Shown piece by piece: positions 1 through 7,212 of a stretch of 22,498 nucleotides of DNA (positions are counted from its first letter, which is position 1; the number at the start of each line of letters is the position of its first letter). This stretch comes from Ruminococcaceae bacterium UBA794. Its GTDB lineage: Bacteria > Bacillota > Clostridia > Oscillospirales > Ruminococcaceae. The DNA lies in the NCBI GenBank assembly GCA_002304735.1, contig DBIU01000001.1:1-22498 (forward strand). The letters are read 5' to 3'. The translations under genes were made by a program, and so were the position numbers. Under the pieces are notes generated by a model, which did not search any database, had not been told where the DNA came from, and saw only the letters and a program-made list of their open reading frames with translations.

Positions 1-2
1 CT

Positions 3-311
3 ATGTCGCGTCAGGCAGACCGTGAAGGCTATCCGGAGATAGCAGAGGCGTTCAAACGCTATGCATTCGAGGAAGCGGAACACTGTTCCAAGTTCGCCGA
101 GTTGCTCGGAGAGGTTGTTTGGGACACGAAGACCAATGTGGAGAAGCGTATGATGGCGGAGGCCGGTGCTTGCGAGGACAAACTCCGTATCGCCAAACGT
201 GCCAAAGAACTGAACCTTGACGCCATCCATGACACCGTTCACGAGATGGCAAAGGACGAAGCAAGACACGGAAAGGCTTTCGAGGGCTTGCTGAACAGAT
301 ATTTCAAGTAA
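3..311 (+). CDS. Rubrerythrin / NADH peroxidase-type diiron protein, 3' part
   Basis: This is the C-terminal half of a ferritin-like diiron protein of the rubrerythrin superfamily. It is open at the 5' edge: the frame runs off the window and the first visible Met is probably internal. Two E-x-x-H iron-ligand motifs are visible, in EEAEHCSKF near residues 24-32 and DEARHGKAF near residues 85-93, as expected for the paired helices of the four-helix bundle. The tail (IHDTVHEMAKDEARHGKAFEG) resembles clostridial 'reverse' rubrerythrins, which carry an N-terminal rubredoxin domain and reduce hydrogen peroxide in the cytoplasm. That domain would lie outside the window, so which subtype this is remains inference. 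A rubredoxin gene starts 13 bp downstream and is the likely electron donor, so the two probably form one oxidative-stress operon. Confidence 0.9.
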   Translation: MSRQADREGYPEIAEAFKRYAFEEAEHCSKFAELLGEVVWDTKTNVEKRMMAEAGACEDKLRIAKRAKELNLDAIHDTVHEMAKDEARHGKAFEGLLNRYFK

Positions 312-324
312 TCGGGAGGTAACG

Positions 325-480
325 ATGGACAAGTACGTTTGCCCCTGCGGATACGTTTACGACCCCGAAATCGGCGACCCCGACAGCGGAATTGCCCCCG
401 GGACCAAGTTCGAGGATATTCCCGAGGATTGGGTCTGCCCCGTCTGCGGTCTTGATAAATCAAGCTTTGAAAAACAGTAA
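325..480 (+). CDS. Rubredoxin, 51 aa, with a shortened first knuckle
   Basis: A small iron-sulfur electron carrier, too short for routine ORF lists. It starts at ATG 325 behind GGGAGG at 313-318. The fold is recognisable from the GDPDSGIAPGTKFEDIP core and the second iron knuckle CPVCG at residues 38-42. The first knuckle reads YVCPCGY, so the two cysteines (6 and 8) are separated by one residue, where most rubredoxins have C-x-x-C-G-Y. The frame is intact on both sides, so this is a codon-sized difference and not a frameshift. It lies 13 bp after the rubrerythrin gene and is followed directly by a terminator, so it probably passes electrons to that peroxidase. Identity is secure; the effect of the short knuckle on iron binding is unknown. 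Confidence 0.93.
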   Translation: MDKYVCPCGYVYDPEIGDPDSGIAPGTKFEDIPEDWVCPVCGLDKSSFEKQ

Positions 481-486
481 AAAGAA

Positions 487-516
487 GCCGTCGGGTTCGC
501 GCCCGACGGCTTTTTT
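487..516 (+). terminator. Intrinsic terminator of the rubrerythrin-rubredoxin operon, probably bidirectional
   Basis: A 9-bp GC-rich stem (GCCGTCGGG at 487-495, CCCGACGGC at 502-510) with a 6-nt loop is followed by six T. On the minus strand the same stem is followed by TTCTTTTT, so it could also end the convergent zinc-ribbon operon. Confidence 0.93.
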
Positions 517-524
517 ATAATTAA

Positions 525-956
525 TCAATAAGAGGAAACGGACATAGCAAAACCTATTCCCATAAGGCAAATTCCAAGCACAACCAGAAACGCCCACGTT
601 GCAATTCCCGCGATTAGATAAGCCTTTCCGGATTTTCTGTTGCCGTTGCTGAGATTAATTGCGCCGAGAATAATCCCGACAATCGGAAAAAGTATACACA
701 AAACAACATATCCCGCGTTAACCTCGTCGGGCGTGCTGTTGTTAACGCCGTTATTCGCGTTTATATTCACGGTATTGGGGTTAATCGGATTTCCGTATTG
801 GTCAACGTAATTCGCGTTATATGTGACGCCGCTCTTATCGGCATAACCGTTGTTAAATCCCGTCGGAGGCTGCTGCGGAACGCCTGTAAGGCAGCCGCAG
901 TAAGGACAAATCACAGCCTCGTCGATTATCTGTTTACCGCAAGTTCTGCAAAACAT
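525..956 (-). CDS. Zinc-ribbon membrane protein (copy 2 of a pair)
   Basis: A 143-residue protein with an N-terminal zinc ribbon (cysteines 3, 6, 17 and 20 in two C-x-x-C-G knuckles). A low-complexity linker rich in Asn, Pro and Gly follows to about residue 78. Then come two hydrophobic segments, one around VVLCILFPIVGIILGAI and one around YLIAGIATWAFLVVLGICLM, separated by a short basic loop (GNRKSGKAYL). This zinc-ribbon-plus-two-helix layout is common in Firmicutes proteins of unknown function. It starts at ATG 956 with GGAGG just upstream and lies 21 bp downstream of a clear paralogue, so the two are co-transcribed. The zinc ribbon should face the cytoplasm. No enzymatic motif is visible and no function is proposed. 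Confidence 0.85.
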   Translation of the reverse strand: MFCRTCGKQIIDEAVICPYCGCLTGVPQQPPTGFNNGYADKSGVTYNANYVDQYGNPINPNTVNINANNGVNNSTPDEVNAGYVVLCILFPIVGIILGAINLSNGNRKSGKAYLIAGIATWAFLVVLGICLMGIGFAMSVSSY

Positions 957-977
957 AACTGCCTCCGCTGAAAAAAA

Positions 978-1349
978 TTATCTGAGCGCCCAAGCAATCT
1001 GAGCCAAGGGATTGCTCGCAATTGCGATACCGACAATAATACCGATTACGATTTCCACGGCAATAGTGATTACGCCCGCAAGCAGATATGCCTTTCCGGA
1101 CTTTTTCTTGCCGTTGCTCATATTAACCGCGCCGAGAATAATTCCGACAATCGGAATAAGTACGCTCAGGATTACGAGTCCAACATTGGTTTCATCGACG
1201 TCGTTCTGATTATACGGCTGATTCATCGGCTGCTGATAGCCATAATTAGGCTGCTGCGGGATATTCTGAACAGCGCCTGTCTGAACTCCGCAGTAAGGGC
1301 AAACAACCGCCTGGTCGTTGATTTCTTTTCCGCAAGACTTACAAAACAT
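978..1349 (-). CDS. Zinc-ribbon membrane protein (copy 1 of a pair)
   Basis: A 123-residue paralogue of the gene downstream of it. It has the same zinc ribbon (cysteines 3, 6, 17, 20), a shorter Gln/Asn/Pro/Tyr linker, and the same pair of membrane segments around LVILSVLIPIVGIILGAV and AVEIVIGIIVGIAIA, joined by a basic loop (GKKKSGKAYL). I start it at ATG 1349, where GGAGG (1358-1362) is well placed; an upstream in-frame TTG at 1364 would overlap that ribosome site and is not used here. A consensus promoter lies just upstream, so this is the first gene of a two-gene operon. The pair presumably arose by tandem duplication. Function unknown. Confidence 0.87.
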   Translation of the reverse strand: MFCKSCGKEINDQAVVCPYCGVQTGAVQNIPQQPNYGYQQPMNQPYNQNDVDETNVGLVILSVLIPIVGIILGAVNMSNGKKKSGKAYLLAGVITIAVEIVIGIIVGIAIASNPLAQIAWALR

Positions 1350-1381
1350 AGAAGTATCCTCCAAATTTTTATTGTAAGTTT

Positions 1382-1410
1382 ATTATAACATAATTGTTTC
1401 AATTTGTCAA
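1382..1410 (-). promoter_or_regulatory. Sigma-A promoter for the zinc-ribbon operon
   Basis: On the minus strand TTGACA (1405-1410) and TATAAT (1382-1387) are separated by exactly 17 bp, a perfect match to the consensus. The predicted start site is about 25 bp before the first gene's start codon. Confidence 0.9.
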
Positions 1411-1416
1411 CAACAT

Positions 1417-1449
1417 AAAAAAATTCCCCCCGAAAATCGGAGGGAATTT
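1417..1449 (-). terminator. Intrinsic terminator of the sugar ABC operon
   Basis: Arms 1421-1433 and 1437-1449 form a 13-position stem with one mismatch and a 3-nt loop. Read on the minus strand it ends in a run of seven T (1417-1423 on plus). It lies 18 bp beyond the stop of the last permease gene. Confidence 0.9.
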
Positions 1450-1466
1450 GCATAAAAGCTAAATAA

Positions 1467-2348
1467 TCAGCCCTTAACAGCACCCAGTGCAACGCCCTGA
1501 ACTATGTGCTTAGATACGAAGAAGTAAACAATAACGACAGGAATAATTGCAATAAAGATGGTCATATAAACAAGACCCCAGTTTGCAGACGCACCGCCAG
1601 ACTGAACAGCCGTACGGAGTGTAGAAATCAGAATCGGGACAGTCTTGTATTCCGGCTTATCAAGAATCAACGCAGGAATCATGAAGTTGTTCCACGAAGT
1701 CGTGAACTGGAATATCAACTGAACCGCGATTGCAGGCTTCATCATCGGCAAAGCAATCACATTAAAGGTCTTGAACTCGTTCGAACCGTCAACACGAGCT
1801 GCTTCGATAACCTCGAGAGGCAATGCGCTCTCAACATATTGCTTCATATAGAAGAATACAGCGGGAGCGGCAATCGAAGGAACGATGAGCGGAATGAAGT
1901 TGTTATTCAAACCAAATCTGTATACAATTTCAACAAAACCAACGGAAGAAATCTGCGTCGGAATCATAAGTACAACCATGATAAACGTAAACGCGAACTT
2001 CTTCAGCTTGAAATCGTAAACGTGAATGCCGTAAGCAGTCATTGCCGAGAAATAGCAAGAAAGAACAGACGAAGACGCAGCAACGATAAAGCTGTTTATA
2101 AGGCCCTTCCAAAGCGCGCCGCCGGCAGCAGCCTTCTGAAAATTCTCGCCAATGCTTGTTGAAGGAAGCATTGAGAAGCCCTTCAAAATCTCGTTATGAG
2201 ACCTTGTAGAGTTAATCAAAAGCAAGTAAAGAGGAAAAAGCGAAATAAGCGTAACTATACCAAGGAAAATATAGGACAGCACACGAGCTGCTGTGGTTTT
2301 AGTCTTAGCACTTTTAGTTTCGCCGGTGCCAATATGTGTTGTTCCCAT
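1467..2348 (-). CDS. Sugar ABC transporter permease, MalG type
   Basis: An inner-membrane permease of the CUT1 carbohydrate importer family, 293 residues as usual. It has about six hydrophobic segments, starting around VLSYIFLGIVTLISLFPLYL. The EAA loop that contacts the ATPase reads EAARVDGSNEFKTFNVIALP and is intact, with the conserved glycine and LP. It starts at ATG 2346-2348 behind AGGGGG, 2 bp after the stop of the partner permease, so translation is probably coupled. It is the last gene of a three-gene operon ending in a strong terminator. No ATPase gene is present. This is normal for CUT1 systems that borrow a shared MsmX-like ATPase encoded elsewhere. The sugar cannot be read from the sequence. 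Confidence 0.94.
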   Translation of the reverse strand: MGTTHIGTGETKSAKTKTTAARVLSYIFLGIVTLISLFPLYLLLINSTRSHNEILKGFSMLPSTSIGENFQKAAAGGALWKGLINSFIVAASSSVLSCYFSAMTAYGIHVYDFKLKKFAFTFIMVVLMIPTQISSVGFVEIVYRFGLNNNFIPLIVPSIAAPAVFFYMKQYVESALPLEVIEAARVDGSNEFKTFNVIALPMMKPAIAVQLIFQFTTSWNNFMIPALILDKPEYKTVPILISTLRTAVQSGGASANWGLVYMTIFIAIIPVVIVYFFVSKHIVQGVALGAVKG

Positions 2349-2350
2349 TC

Positions 2351-3304
2351 TTATACCCCCTTCTTAGCTTTCTTAGGCTTTTTTCCGGTGTTTACATTCA
2401 TCGACTTGAACACGATTATGCTGAGCAAAGCCGTGATGATGAATACAAGTACCGCAATTGCACCCGATACGCCGTAGTTCTTACTGCCGCTTACGAAGTC
2501 GTTAAGGAACATAATAAGCGTCTTGCAGGTATTACCCGGCTCTCCGCGGTTTGTGAGGACCTGCGGAACATCGAACATTTGCAGACCACCGATAAGGGAC
2601 GTGATGGCAACATAAACCATAATCGGCATAAGCAGCGGGATTGTAATCTTGTAGAACACCTGCCATGATGTAGCTCCATCGATGGAAGCCGCTTCAAACA
2701 AGCTCTGGTCGATACCCATAATACCCGCCATAAGCAGAATGGTAGTATTACCAAACCACATTGTGAAGTTGATTAAGGCAACCAGTGACCTCGCGCCTAT
2801 TGTCATTTCAAAGAAACGAATTGTTTCGCCGCCCATTGCATTGATAATCTGGTTAACGGGACCAACGGTGTTGAACAAAGCGAAGAACAACATCGCGAAC
2901 GCCGCAGCCATTATCAAGTTCGGCATATAGATTACCGTTTTGAAGAATCTTTGACCCTTGATTTTCAGTCTTGCGCTTGTAAAGATAACCGCAAGAATGA
3001 GAGAGAACAGGAGCTGAGGAATAGCGCCCATTATCCACATAATCATCGTATTTCCGGCATAGTTCATAAGAAGAAGCTTGCCGTTATTGATATACGAACC
3101 GGCGTCAAACAAATCTGCATAGTTCTTAAAACCGACAAAATTCGGCCCAATTACATCAAGACCTCTTTCGTAATACTCGAAGAAGCTGTAATAGAAAGTC
3201 GAAAACAGCGGTATAAGAGAAAAAATAATGTAAACAATAAAGAAAGGCGCGATAAAAATATAACCCCATTTAGCATAGCTAACCGACTTATGTTTTTTAT
3301 TCAT
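2351..3304 (-). CDS. Sugar ABC transporter permease, MalF type
   Basis: The 317-residue partner permease of a CUT1 importer. It starts at ATG 3304 behind AGAGGGG. The N-terminus is short and basic, followed by a first membrane segment around GYIFIAPFFIVYIIFSLIPL and several further helices. The EAA loop reads EAASIDGATSWQVFYKITIP, the usual ATPase-docking signature. Residues 29-65 (LIPLFSTFYYSFFEYYERG) match the typical start of MalF/UgpA-type permeases. It should form a heterodimer with the adjacent MalG-type permease. A large stem-loop separates it from the binding-protein gene upstream, which probably lowers permease expression relative to the binding protein. Confidence 0.94.
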   Translation of the reverse strand: MNKKHKSVSYAKWGYIFIAPFFIVYIIFSLIPLFSTFYYSFFEYYERGLDVIGPNFVGFKNYADLFDAGSYINNGKLLLMNYAGNTMIMWIMGAIPQLLFSLILAVIFTSARLKIKGQRFFKTVIYMPNLIMAAAFAMLFFALFNTVGPVNQIINAMGGETIRFFEMTIGARSLVALINFTMWFGNTTILLMAGIMGIDQSLFEAASIDGATSWQVFYKITIPLLMPIMVYVAITSLIGGLQMFDVPQVLTNRGEPGNTCKTLIMFLNDFVSGSKNYGVSGAIAVLVFIITALLSIIVFKSMNVNTGKKPKKAKKGV

Positions 3305-3337
3305 TGCCCTAACCCCTCTTCCAATTTTATTTTTGCC

Positions 3338-3395
3338 CTGTTAACCGTAGAGGTAGGCTGTTAAGCACTACCTCTGTAAGTATTCAGGTTAACAG
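3338..3395 (-). promoter_or_regulatory. Nested stem-loop between binding-protein and permease genes
   Basis: The 106-bp spacer holds an outer 9-bp inverted repeat (CTGTTAACC 3338-3346, GGTTAACAG 3387-3395) enclosing an inner 8-bp one (AGAGGTAG 3349-3356, CTACCTCT 3368-3375). There is no T run, so it is not a full terminator. In many sugar ABC operons such a structure stabilises the upstream mRNA and gives more binding protein than permease; that role is inferred here. Confidence 0.8.
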
Positions 3396-3410
3396 AATAT
3401 TGCCGGGTGA

Positions 3411-4856
3411 TTAGTGGGTGATGGAAGGATCAACACCAGCAAGAGTGGTGTAGAAGTTGTTCCAAGCCTGCTCCTCAGTTACGCCGCTGTCCTTCTTAAG
3501 GGACTCAAGGAGAGCCTCAGGAAGTGCCTCGTTGAAGGTCTGGTCGTATACGGTGTGGAGTTCCTTCTTCCAAACGATGTTCTCAGCAATCTTAGCCATT
3601 ACAGCGAAGTCGTTCTGACCATCGAGAAGAGTAGAGTTACCAAAAGAGGTATCCTCAGCGAACTTCTTAACGATTGCCTTGTTGTTTACGAAGCAGGGGT
3701 TGTTCTTATCGGTATCGGTTGCAACACCGTCGTTGGAGAATTCCTTAAGGCCTTCGCTCTTTACAAGCTTCTCCATAACCTCGGTATCGTTCATGAATGC
3801 GTCCATAACCTGGCCAACAAGCTTAGCGTTGTCGGTGCCCTTTGCGCCGAGCATCCATGTGCCGCCCCAGAAGTAAGCAGCAGGTCCTTCAACAACTACC
3901 CAGTCGCCGCCGCACTCATCAACAGCAGTGCCCATGCAGAATGCATAGTACCACATAGGACCGAAGAAGCACATTGCCTTACCGTCCTTCATCATCTCGT
4001 TGGTCTTTTCCTGGTCCCAAATCTTGCAGGTCAGGGTGTAACCATTGTCAACGAAGTCCTTAGCCTGTGCATACCAATCCTTGAATGCCTGAGTAGGAGC
4101 GAACTTGTTGTCGTTGAGGTAAGACTCGGTAGCGTTGTTAGCGAACGCTCTGTAAGTCTCGATAGCGGAAGGAGTCATGAGGTAGCCCTTGCTCTTAGCG
4201 TCCTTAGCAACAGCGTTGAACTTCTCCCAAGTATCAATCTTGGACTGAATTTCATCGGGATTGTCGGTGCCGAGAACTTCCTTAGCGATGGACTTTCTTA
4301 CGATAACAGTACCGGGGCAAGCCTGGAAAGAAACGCCCTTAAGAACGTCGCCGGAATCAGTGGTAGCTGCGTCGAGAACGTACTGATAAGCGTTAGAAGT
4401 GTTGGTTACGCCGAGAGTCTTAACGTCAAGGCTGACATCGGAGTTAACGTACTTCTTGATGTAGTCAGCTTCAGCAAGGAACATATCGATCTTTTCATCA
4501 GCAGATGCAGACTCGTTAGCCTTGAGAAGTCTGTCGAGGTTATCCTGGTAGTTCTTGCCCTCGTTCGGGAACTGTACCCACTCAACGGTAACGTCAGCGG
4601 GAAGCTTTGCCTTGTAGTAAGCGTCAAAATACTCAGCGAACTCATAGTTCCAGCAAGCGATTCTCAGCTTCTTACCGGTATCTTCGGGAAGCTCAGCAGG
4701 CGTGCTGTCGGTGGACTCGGTCTTGGAGTCGGTGGACTTAGTGTCGGTGGACTTGTTGTCGCTGCTGGAGTTGCCGGAAGTAGTGCCGTTGTTGCAGCCA
4801 GCGAGCGAGAGAACGGTAGCAGACGCTACGAGCGCTGCCAGTATTCTTTTCTTCAT
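3411..4856 (-). CDS. Extracellular sugar-binding lipoprotein of the ABC importer
   Basis: A 481-residue family 1 solute-binding protein. It has a lipoprotein signal peptide with lipobox LAGC, so Cys21 should be lipidated and the protein anchored on the outside of the membrane. A Ser/Thr/Asp/Lys-rich linker (about residues 22-58, with repeated STDSK-like units) precedes the mature binding domain, which starts near KKLRIACWNYEFAEYFDAYY. The sequence is rich in aromatic residues, as expected for sugar binding (for example WVQFP, FFGPMWYYAF, YFWGGTWMLG). It starts at ATG 4856 behind AGGAGG. It is the first gene of the importer operon and captures the substrate for the two permeases. The ligand, possibly an oligosaccharide, is not determinable from sequence alone. 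Confidence 0.94.
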   Translation of the reverse strand: MKKRILAALVASATVLSLAGCNNGTTSGNSSSDNKSTDTKSTDSKTESTDSTPAELPEDTGKKLRIACWNYEFAEYFDAYYKAKLPADVTVEWVQFPNEGKNYQDNLDRLLKANESASADEKIDMFLAEADYIKKYVNSDVSLDVKTLGVTNTSNAYQYVLDAATTDSGDVLKGVSFQACPGTVIVRKSIAKEVLGTDNPDEIQSKIDTWEKFNAVAKDAKSKGYLMTPSAIETYRAFANNATESYLNDNKFAPTQAFKDWYAQAKDFVDNGYTLTCKIWDQEKTNEMMKDGKAMCFFGPMWYYAFCMGTAVDECGGDWVVVEGPAAYFWGGTWMLGAKGTDNAKLVGQVMDAFMNDTEVMEKLVKSEGLKEFSNDGVATDTDKNNPCFVNNKAIVKKFAEDTSFGNSTLLDGQNDFAVMAKIAENIVWKKELHTVYDQTFNEALPEALLESLKKDSGVTEEQAWNNFYTTLAGVDPSITH

Positions 4857-4989
4857 TGGTTTTTCCTCCTAAAATTAGATGGTTCCGACCGCCGCCCGAA
4901 ATCGACTTTCAAAGCTTTAGCGGTTCGGATAGTTATTCATCGAGTCAGCAACAATCCACATAACTCATTGCCGCTCGATTACATTTGTA

Positions 4990-5018
4990 AGTTTAACATA
5001 TTTTTTTCATTTTTGCAA
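4990..5018 (-). promoter_or_regulatory. Promoter of the sugar ABC operon
   Basis: On the minus strand TTGCAA (5013-5018) and TAAACT (4990-4995) are 17 bp apart, with a TG one base before the -10. It would give a leader of about 125 nt. The -35 lies inside a 16-bp sequence that recurs exactly at another promoter in this window (14324-14339). Confidence 0.65.
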
Positions 5019-5332
5019 GTGGTTTTTTCAATTTTTTTTCAAAATTGCGAGTATAATTGCGTTTTTGCGTATAAACTTGTTCAATTTGCCACATTTTTTA
5101 CTTTATTACTTAACAAATGCTATTATTTCTCTTTTTCTTATATTTGGCTCAACAAAGCCATTTTCTCAAACTTTATATTTCTAAATTAAAAAAACAATAA
5201 TATAGTAACAACAATGTTACCATTTTGTAACCTTTGAATTGTGCAAAATAACGAATTTTTGCTGCAAATTTATGAAAACGATAACATTTTCCTTTTTTAA
5301 CCATCTTTAGTTACCATATTATAATATAAAGC
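5019..5332. other. AT-rich gene-free region upstream of the sugar operon
   Basis: No plausible gene is visible in these ~310 bp. The region holds a perfect 6-bp inverted repeat GTAACA-acaa-TGTTAC at 5205-5220 and two copies of GTTACCAT at 5216-5223 and 5310-5317. These could be regulator sites for the sugar operon, which begins about 200-320 bp away, but that is inference only. Confidence 0.5.
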
Positions 5333-5354
5333 AAAAATCCCCGCCGAAGCGGGG
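5333..5354 (-). terminator. Intrinsic terminator of the carboxyltransferase operon
   Basis: CCCCGC (5339-5344) and GCGGGG (5349-5354) form a 6-bp GC stem with a stable CGAA/TTCG tetraloop. On the minus strand it is followed by ATTTTT. It sits 8 bp after the stop codon of the last gene. Confidence 0.9.
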
Positions 5355-5362
5355 AATGTTTG

Positions 5363-6766
5363 TTATACAGGGTGAACCTTATTCTGCTTGTCCGCGTGAA
5401 CAGCGTCGATACCGAGCTGTCTGTCGCGGCGATTTTCAAAGAACTTGGGAGCAACCTTCGGGAACATCGCATAGGTCAGAACGTCCTCGACAGACGAACC
5501 GTCAACCCACTCCTTCGCTTCTTCCTTCATCGCGTCAAATTCGGGCTTGAGCAGGTCTGCGGGACGGCAGGTAATCGGCTCTTCGCCGCCGATAATCTTC
5601 TTGCGGAAATCGGGGTCGATTTCAACGGGCGTTTTTCCGTATTCGCCCTTAACAAGCCCCTTAAATTCCTTCGTAACTGTCTTATAGCGCTCGCCCATAA
5701 TCACGTTGAACACAGCCTGCGTGCCGACAATCTGGGACGTGGGCGTAACGAGCGGCGGGAAGCCTGCGTCTTTACGAACGCGCGGAACTTCCTTGAGAAC
5801 TTCTTCAAGCTGGTCAGCCTTGCCCGCCTGCTTAAGCTGAGAAAGCAGGTTTGAAAGCATACCGCCGGGAACCTGATAAATAAGCGCCTTGGTGTTCGTT
5901 GCAAGCATAGACGGGTCGAGCAGACCGCTGTCGATGTACTTCTTGCGCAGTCCCATAAAGTACTCGCGGATTTCGTTAAGCTTGATGAGGTCAAGACCGG
6001 TATCGTACTCCGTTCCCTTGAATGTCGCGACAATCGACTCCGTGGGAGCGTGAGAAGTTCCGAGCGCGAGCGGCGACATAGCTGTATCAACCGCGTCAAC
6101 GCCCGCCTCAACAGCCTTGATAATGCACATCGAAGCAAGTCCGGAGGTATAGTGCGTGTGAAGCTGAACGGGTATTTTAACCGCGCTCTTGAGGTCCTTT
6201 ACAAGGCTCTCCGCCTCATAAGGAGTGAGGAGCGCCGCCATATCCTTGATGCAGAGCGAATCTGCGCCCGCGCTCTCAATCTGCTTCGCGTAATTCACAT
6301 AATAATCGTGCGTGAAAACCTCGCCCGTGGTGTAGGAAATCGCAACCTGCGCGTGGCCCTGCTCCTTTTTAGCCGCATTGATAGCGGTTTCGAGGTTTCT
6401 GATATCATTGAGCGCGTCGAAAATTCTTATAATGTCAATACCGTTTGCAATCGACTTCTGAACGAAATACTCAACGAGGTCGTCCGCATAGTGACGATAA
6501 CCGAGCATATTCTGTCCTCTGAACAGCATCTGAAGCTTGGTGTTGGGCATTTCCTTTCTGATAATTCTCAGGCGCTCCCACGGGTCCTCGTCGAGGAAGC
6601 GAATACAAGAATCGAACGTTGCGCCGCCCCAGCACTCAGCCGAGTAGAAGCCAACCTTGTCCATTTCGGAAAGAATGGGACGCATATCGTCAATTGACAT
6701 TCTCGTTGCGAGCAAGCTCTGGTGCGCGTCGCGGAGAACGGTTTCCGTAATTTTCAATTTAGCCAT
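5363..6766 (-). CDS. Biotin-dependent pyruvate/oxaloacetate carboxyltransferase subunit (OadA/5S type)
   Basis: A 467-residue TIM-barrel carboxyltransferase that moves CO2 between carboxybiotin and pyruvate/oxaloacetate. Visible signatures are the metal-binding RDAHQSLLATR near residue 12, MLFRGQNMLGY, the lysine expected to be carbamylated in CIKDMAALL, and the metal-binding LHTHYTSG. The family usually has KDMAG, and here the glycine is alanine. A conserved C-terminal helical domain follows. There is no fused biotinyl domain, and the carrier is encoded separately just upstream. It starts at ATG 6766 behind GGAG, 15 bp after the carrier gene. It could be the alpha subunit of a sodium-pumping oxaloacetate decarboxylase or the 5S subunit of a transcarboxylase; the neighbouring 12S-like gene and the absence of a membrane subunit favour the second. 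Confidence 0.93.
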   Translation of the reverse strand: MAKLKITETVLRDAHQSLLATRMSIDDMRPILSEMDKVGFYSAECWGGATFDSCIRFLDEDPWERLRIIRKEMPNTKLQMLFRGQNMLGYRHYADDLVEYFVQKSIANGIDIIRIFDALNDIRNLETAINAAKKEQGHAQVAISYTTGEVFTHDYYVNYAKQIESAGADSLCIKDMAALLTPYEAESLVKDLKSAVKIPVQLHTHYTSGLASMCIIKAVEAGVDAVDTAMSPLALGTSHAPTESIVATFKGTEYDTGLDLIKLNEIREYFMGLRKKYIDSGLLDPSMLATNTKALIYQVPGGMLSNLLSQLKQAGKADQLEEVLKEVPRVRKDAGFPPLVTPTSQIVGTQAVFNVIMGERYKTVTKEFKGLVKGEYGKTPVEIDPDFRKKIIGGEEPITCRPADLLKPEFDAMKEEAKEWVDGSSVEDVLTYAMFPKVAPKFFENRRDRQLGIDAVHADKQNKVHPV

Positions 6767-6781
6767 ATTAATCTCCTTACA

Positions 6782-7168
6782 TTAAGAAAGGGTAACAACG
6801 GTAGCGCCGGTTTCAACAGCGTCGCCCTTGTTTACAACAATGGAAGCGACAACGCCGTCCCTGTCGGAAACGATGTCGTTCTCCATCTTCATAGCCTCGA
6901 GAACAGCGACAGGAGTGCCGTTTGTAACCTTATCGCCAACCTTAACCTTAATATCAATGATAGTGCCTCTCATCGGAGCGCTTATGGGAGTTCCGCCTGC
7001 GGCAGCCTTGGGAGCTGCGGGAGCTGCGGGAGCCTTGGGAGCCGCGGGAGCGGCAGCCTTGGGAGCGGGAGCTGCGGGAGCGGCAGCGGGCGCGGAAGCC
7101 GCCGAGCCGTTTTCTTCTACGGTAACGTCATAAGCGATGCCGTTTACGGTAATGGTGTAATTTTTCAT
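6782..7168 (-). CDS. Biotin carboxyl carrier protein (1.3S / OadA C-terminal type)
   Basis: A 128-residue carrier. The N-terminus MKNYTITVNGIAYDVTVEE is typical of decarboxylase and transcarboxylase carriers. An Ala/Pro-rich flexible linker runs from about residue 24 to 58 and is built from near-repeats of AAPAAPKA. The C-terminal biotinyl domain contains the biotinylation motif EAMKMEND, whose lysine carries biotin. The start, ATG 7168, is behind GAGG. Its position between the two carboxyltransferase genes fits its role as a swinging arm shuttling the carboxyl group between their active sites. The linker repeats are reflected in the DNA as a GGGAGC-type near-repeat tract at about 7010-7095, which could vary in length by slippage. 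Confidence 0.95.
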   Translation of the reverse strand: MKNYTITVNGIAYDVTVEENGSAASAPAAAPAAPAPKAAAPAAPKAPAAPAAPKAAAGGTPISAPMRGTIIDIKVKVGDKVTNGTPVAVLEAMKMENDIVSDRDGVVASIVVNKGDAVETGATVVTLS

Positions 7169-7212
7169 TGTAAATACCTCACTGTATGTTATTCATTAAT
7201 AATACACGAAAA

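Noticed and set aside
3414..5189. Plus-strand open frame of about 590 codons opposite the sugar-binding lipoprotein gene
   Set aside because: It mirrors a well-supported minus-strand gene with signal peptide, ribosome site and operon context. The frame has no ribosome site or recognisable motif and is a codon-usage shadow.
7010..7095. Tandem short repeats resembling a CRISPR or minisatellite
   Set aside because: They are irregular Ala/Pro codon repeats of the biotin carrier linker, with no spacers of regular length.
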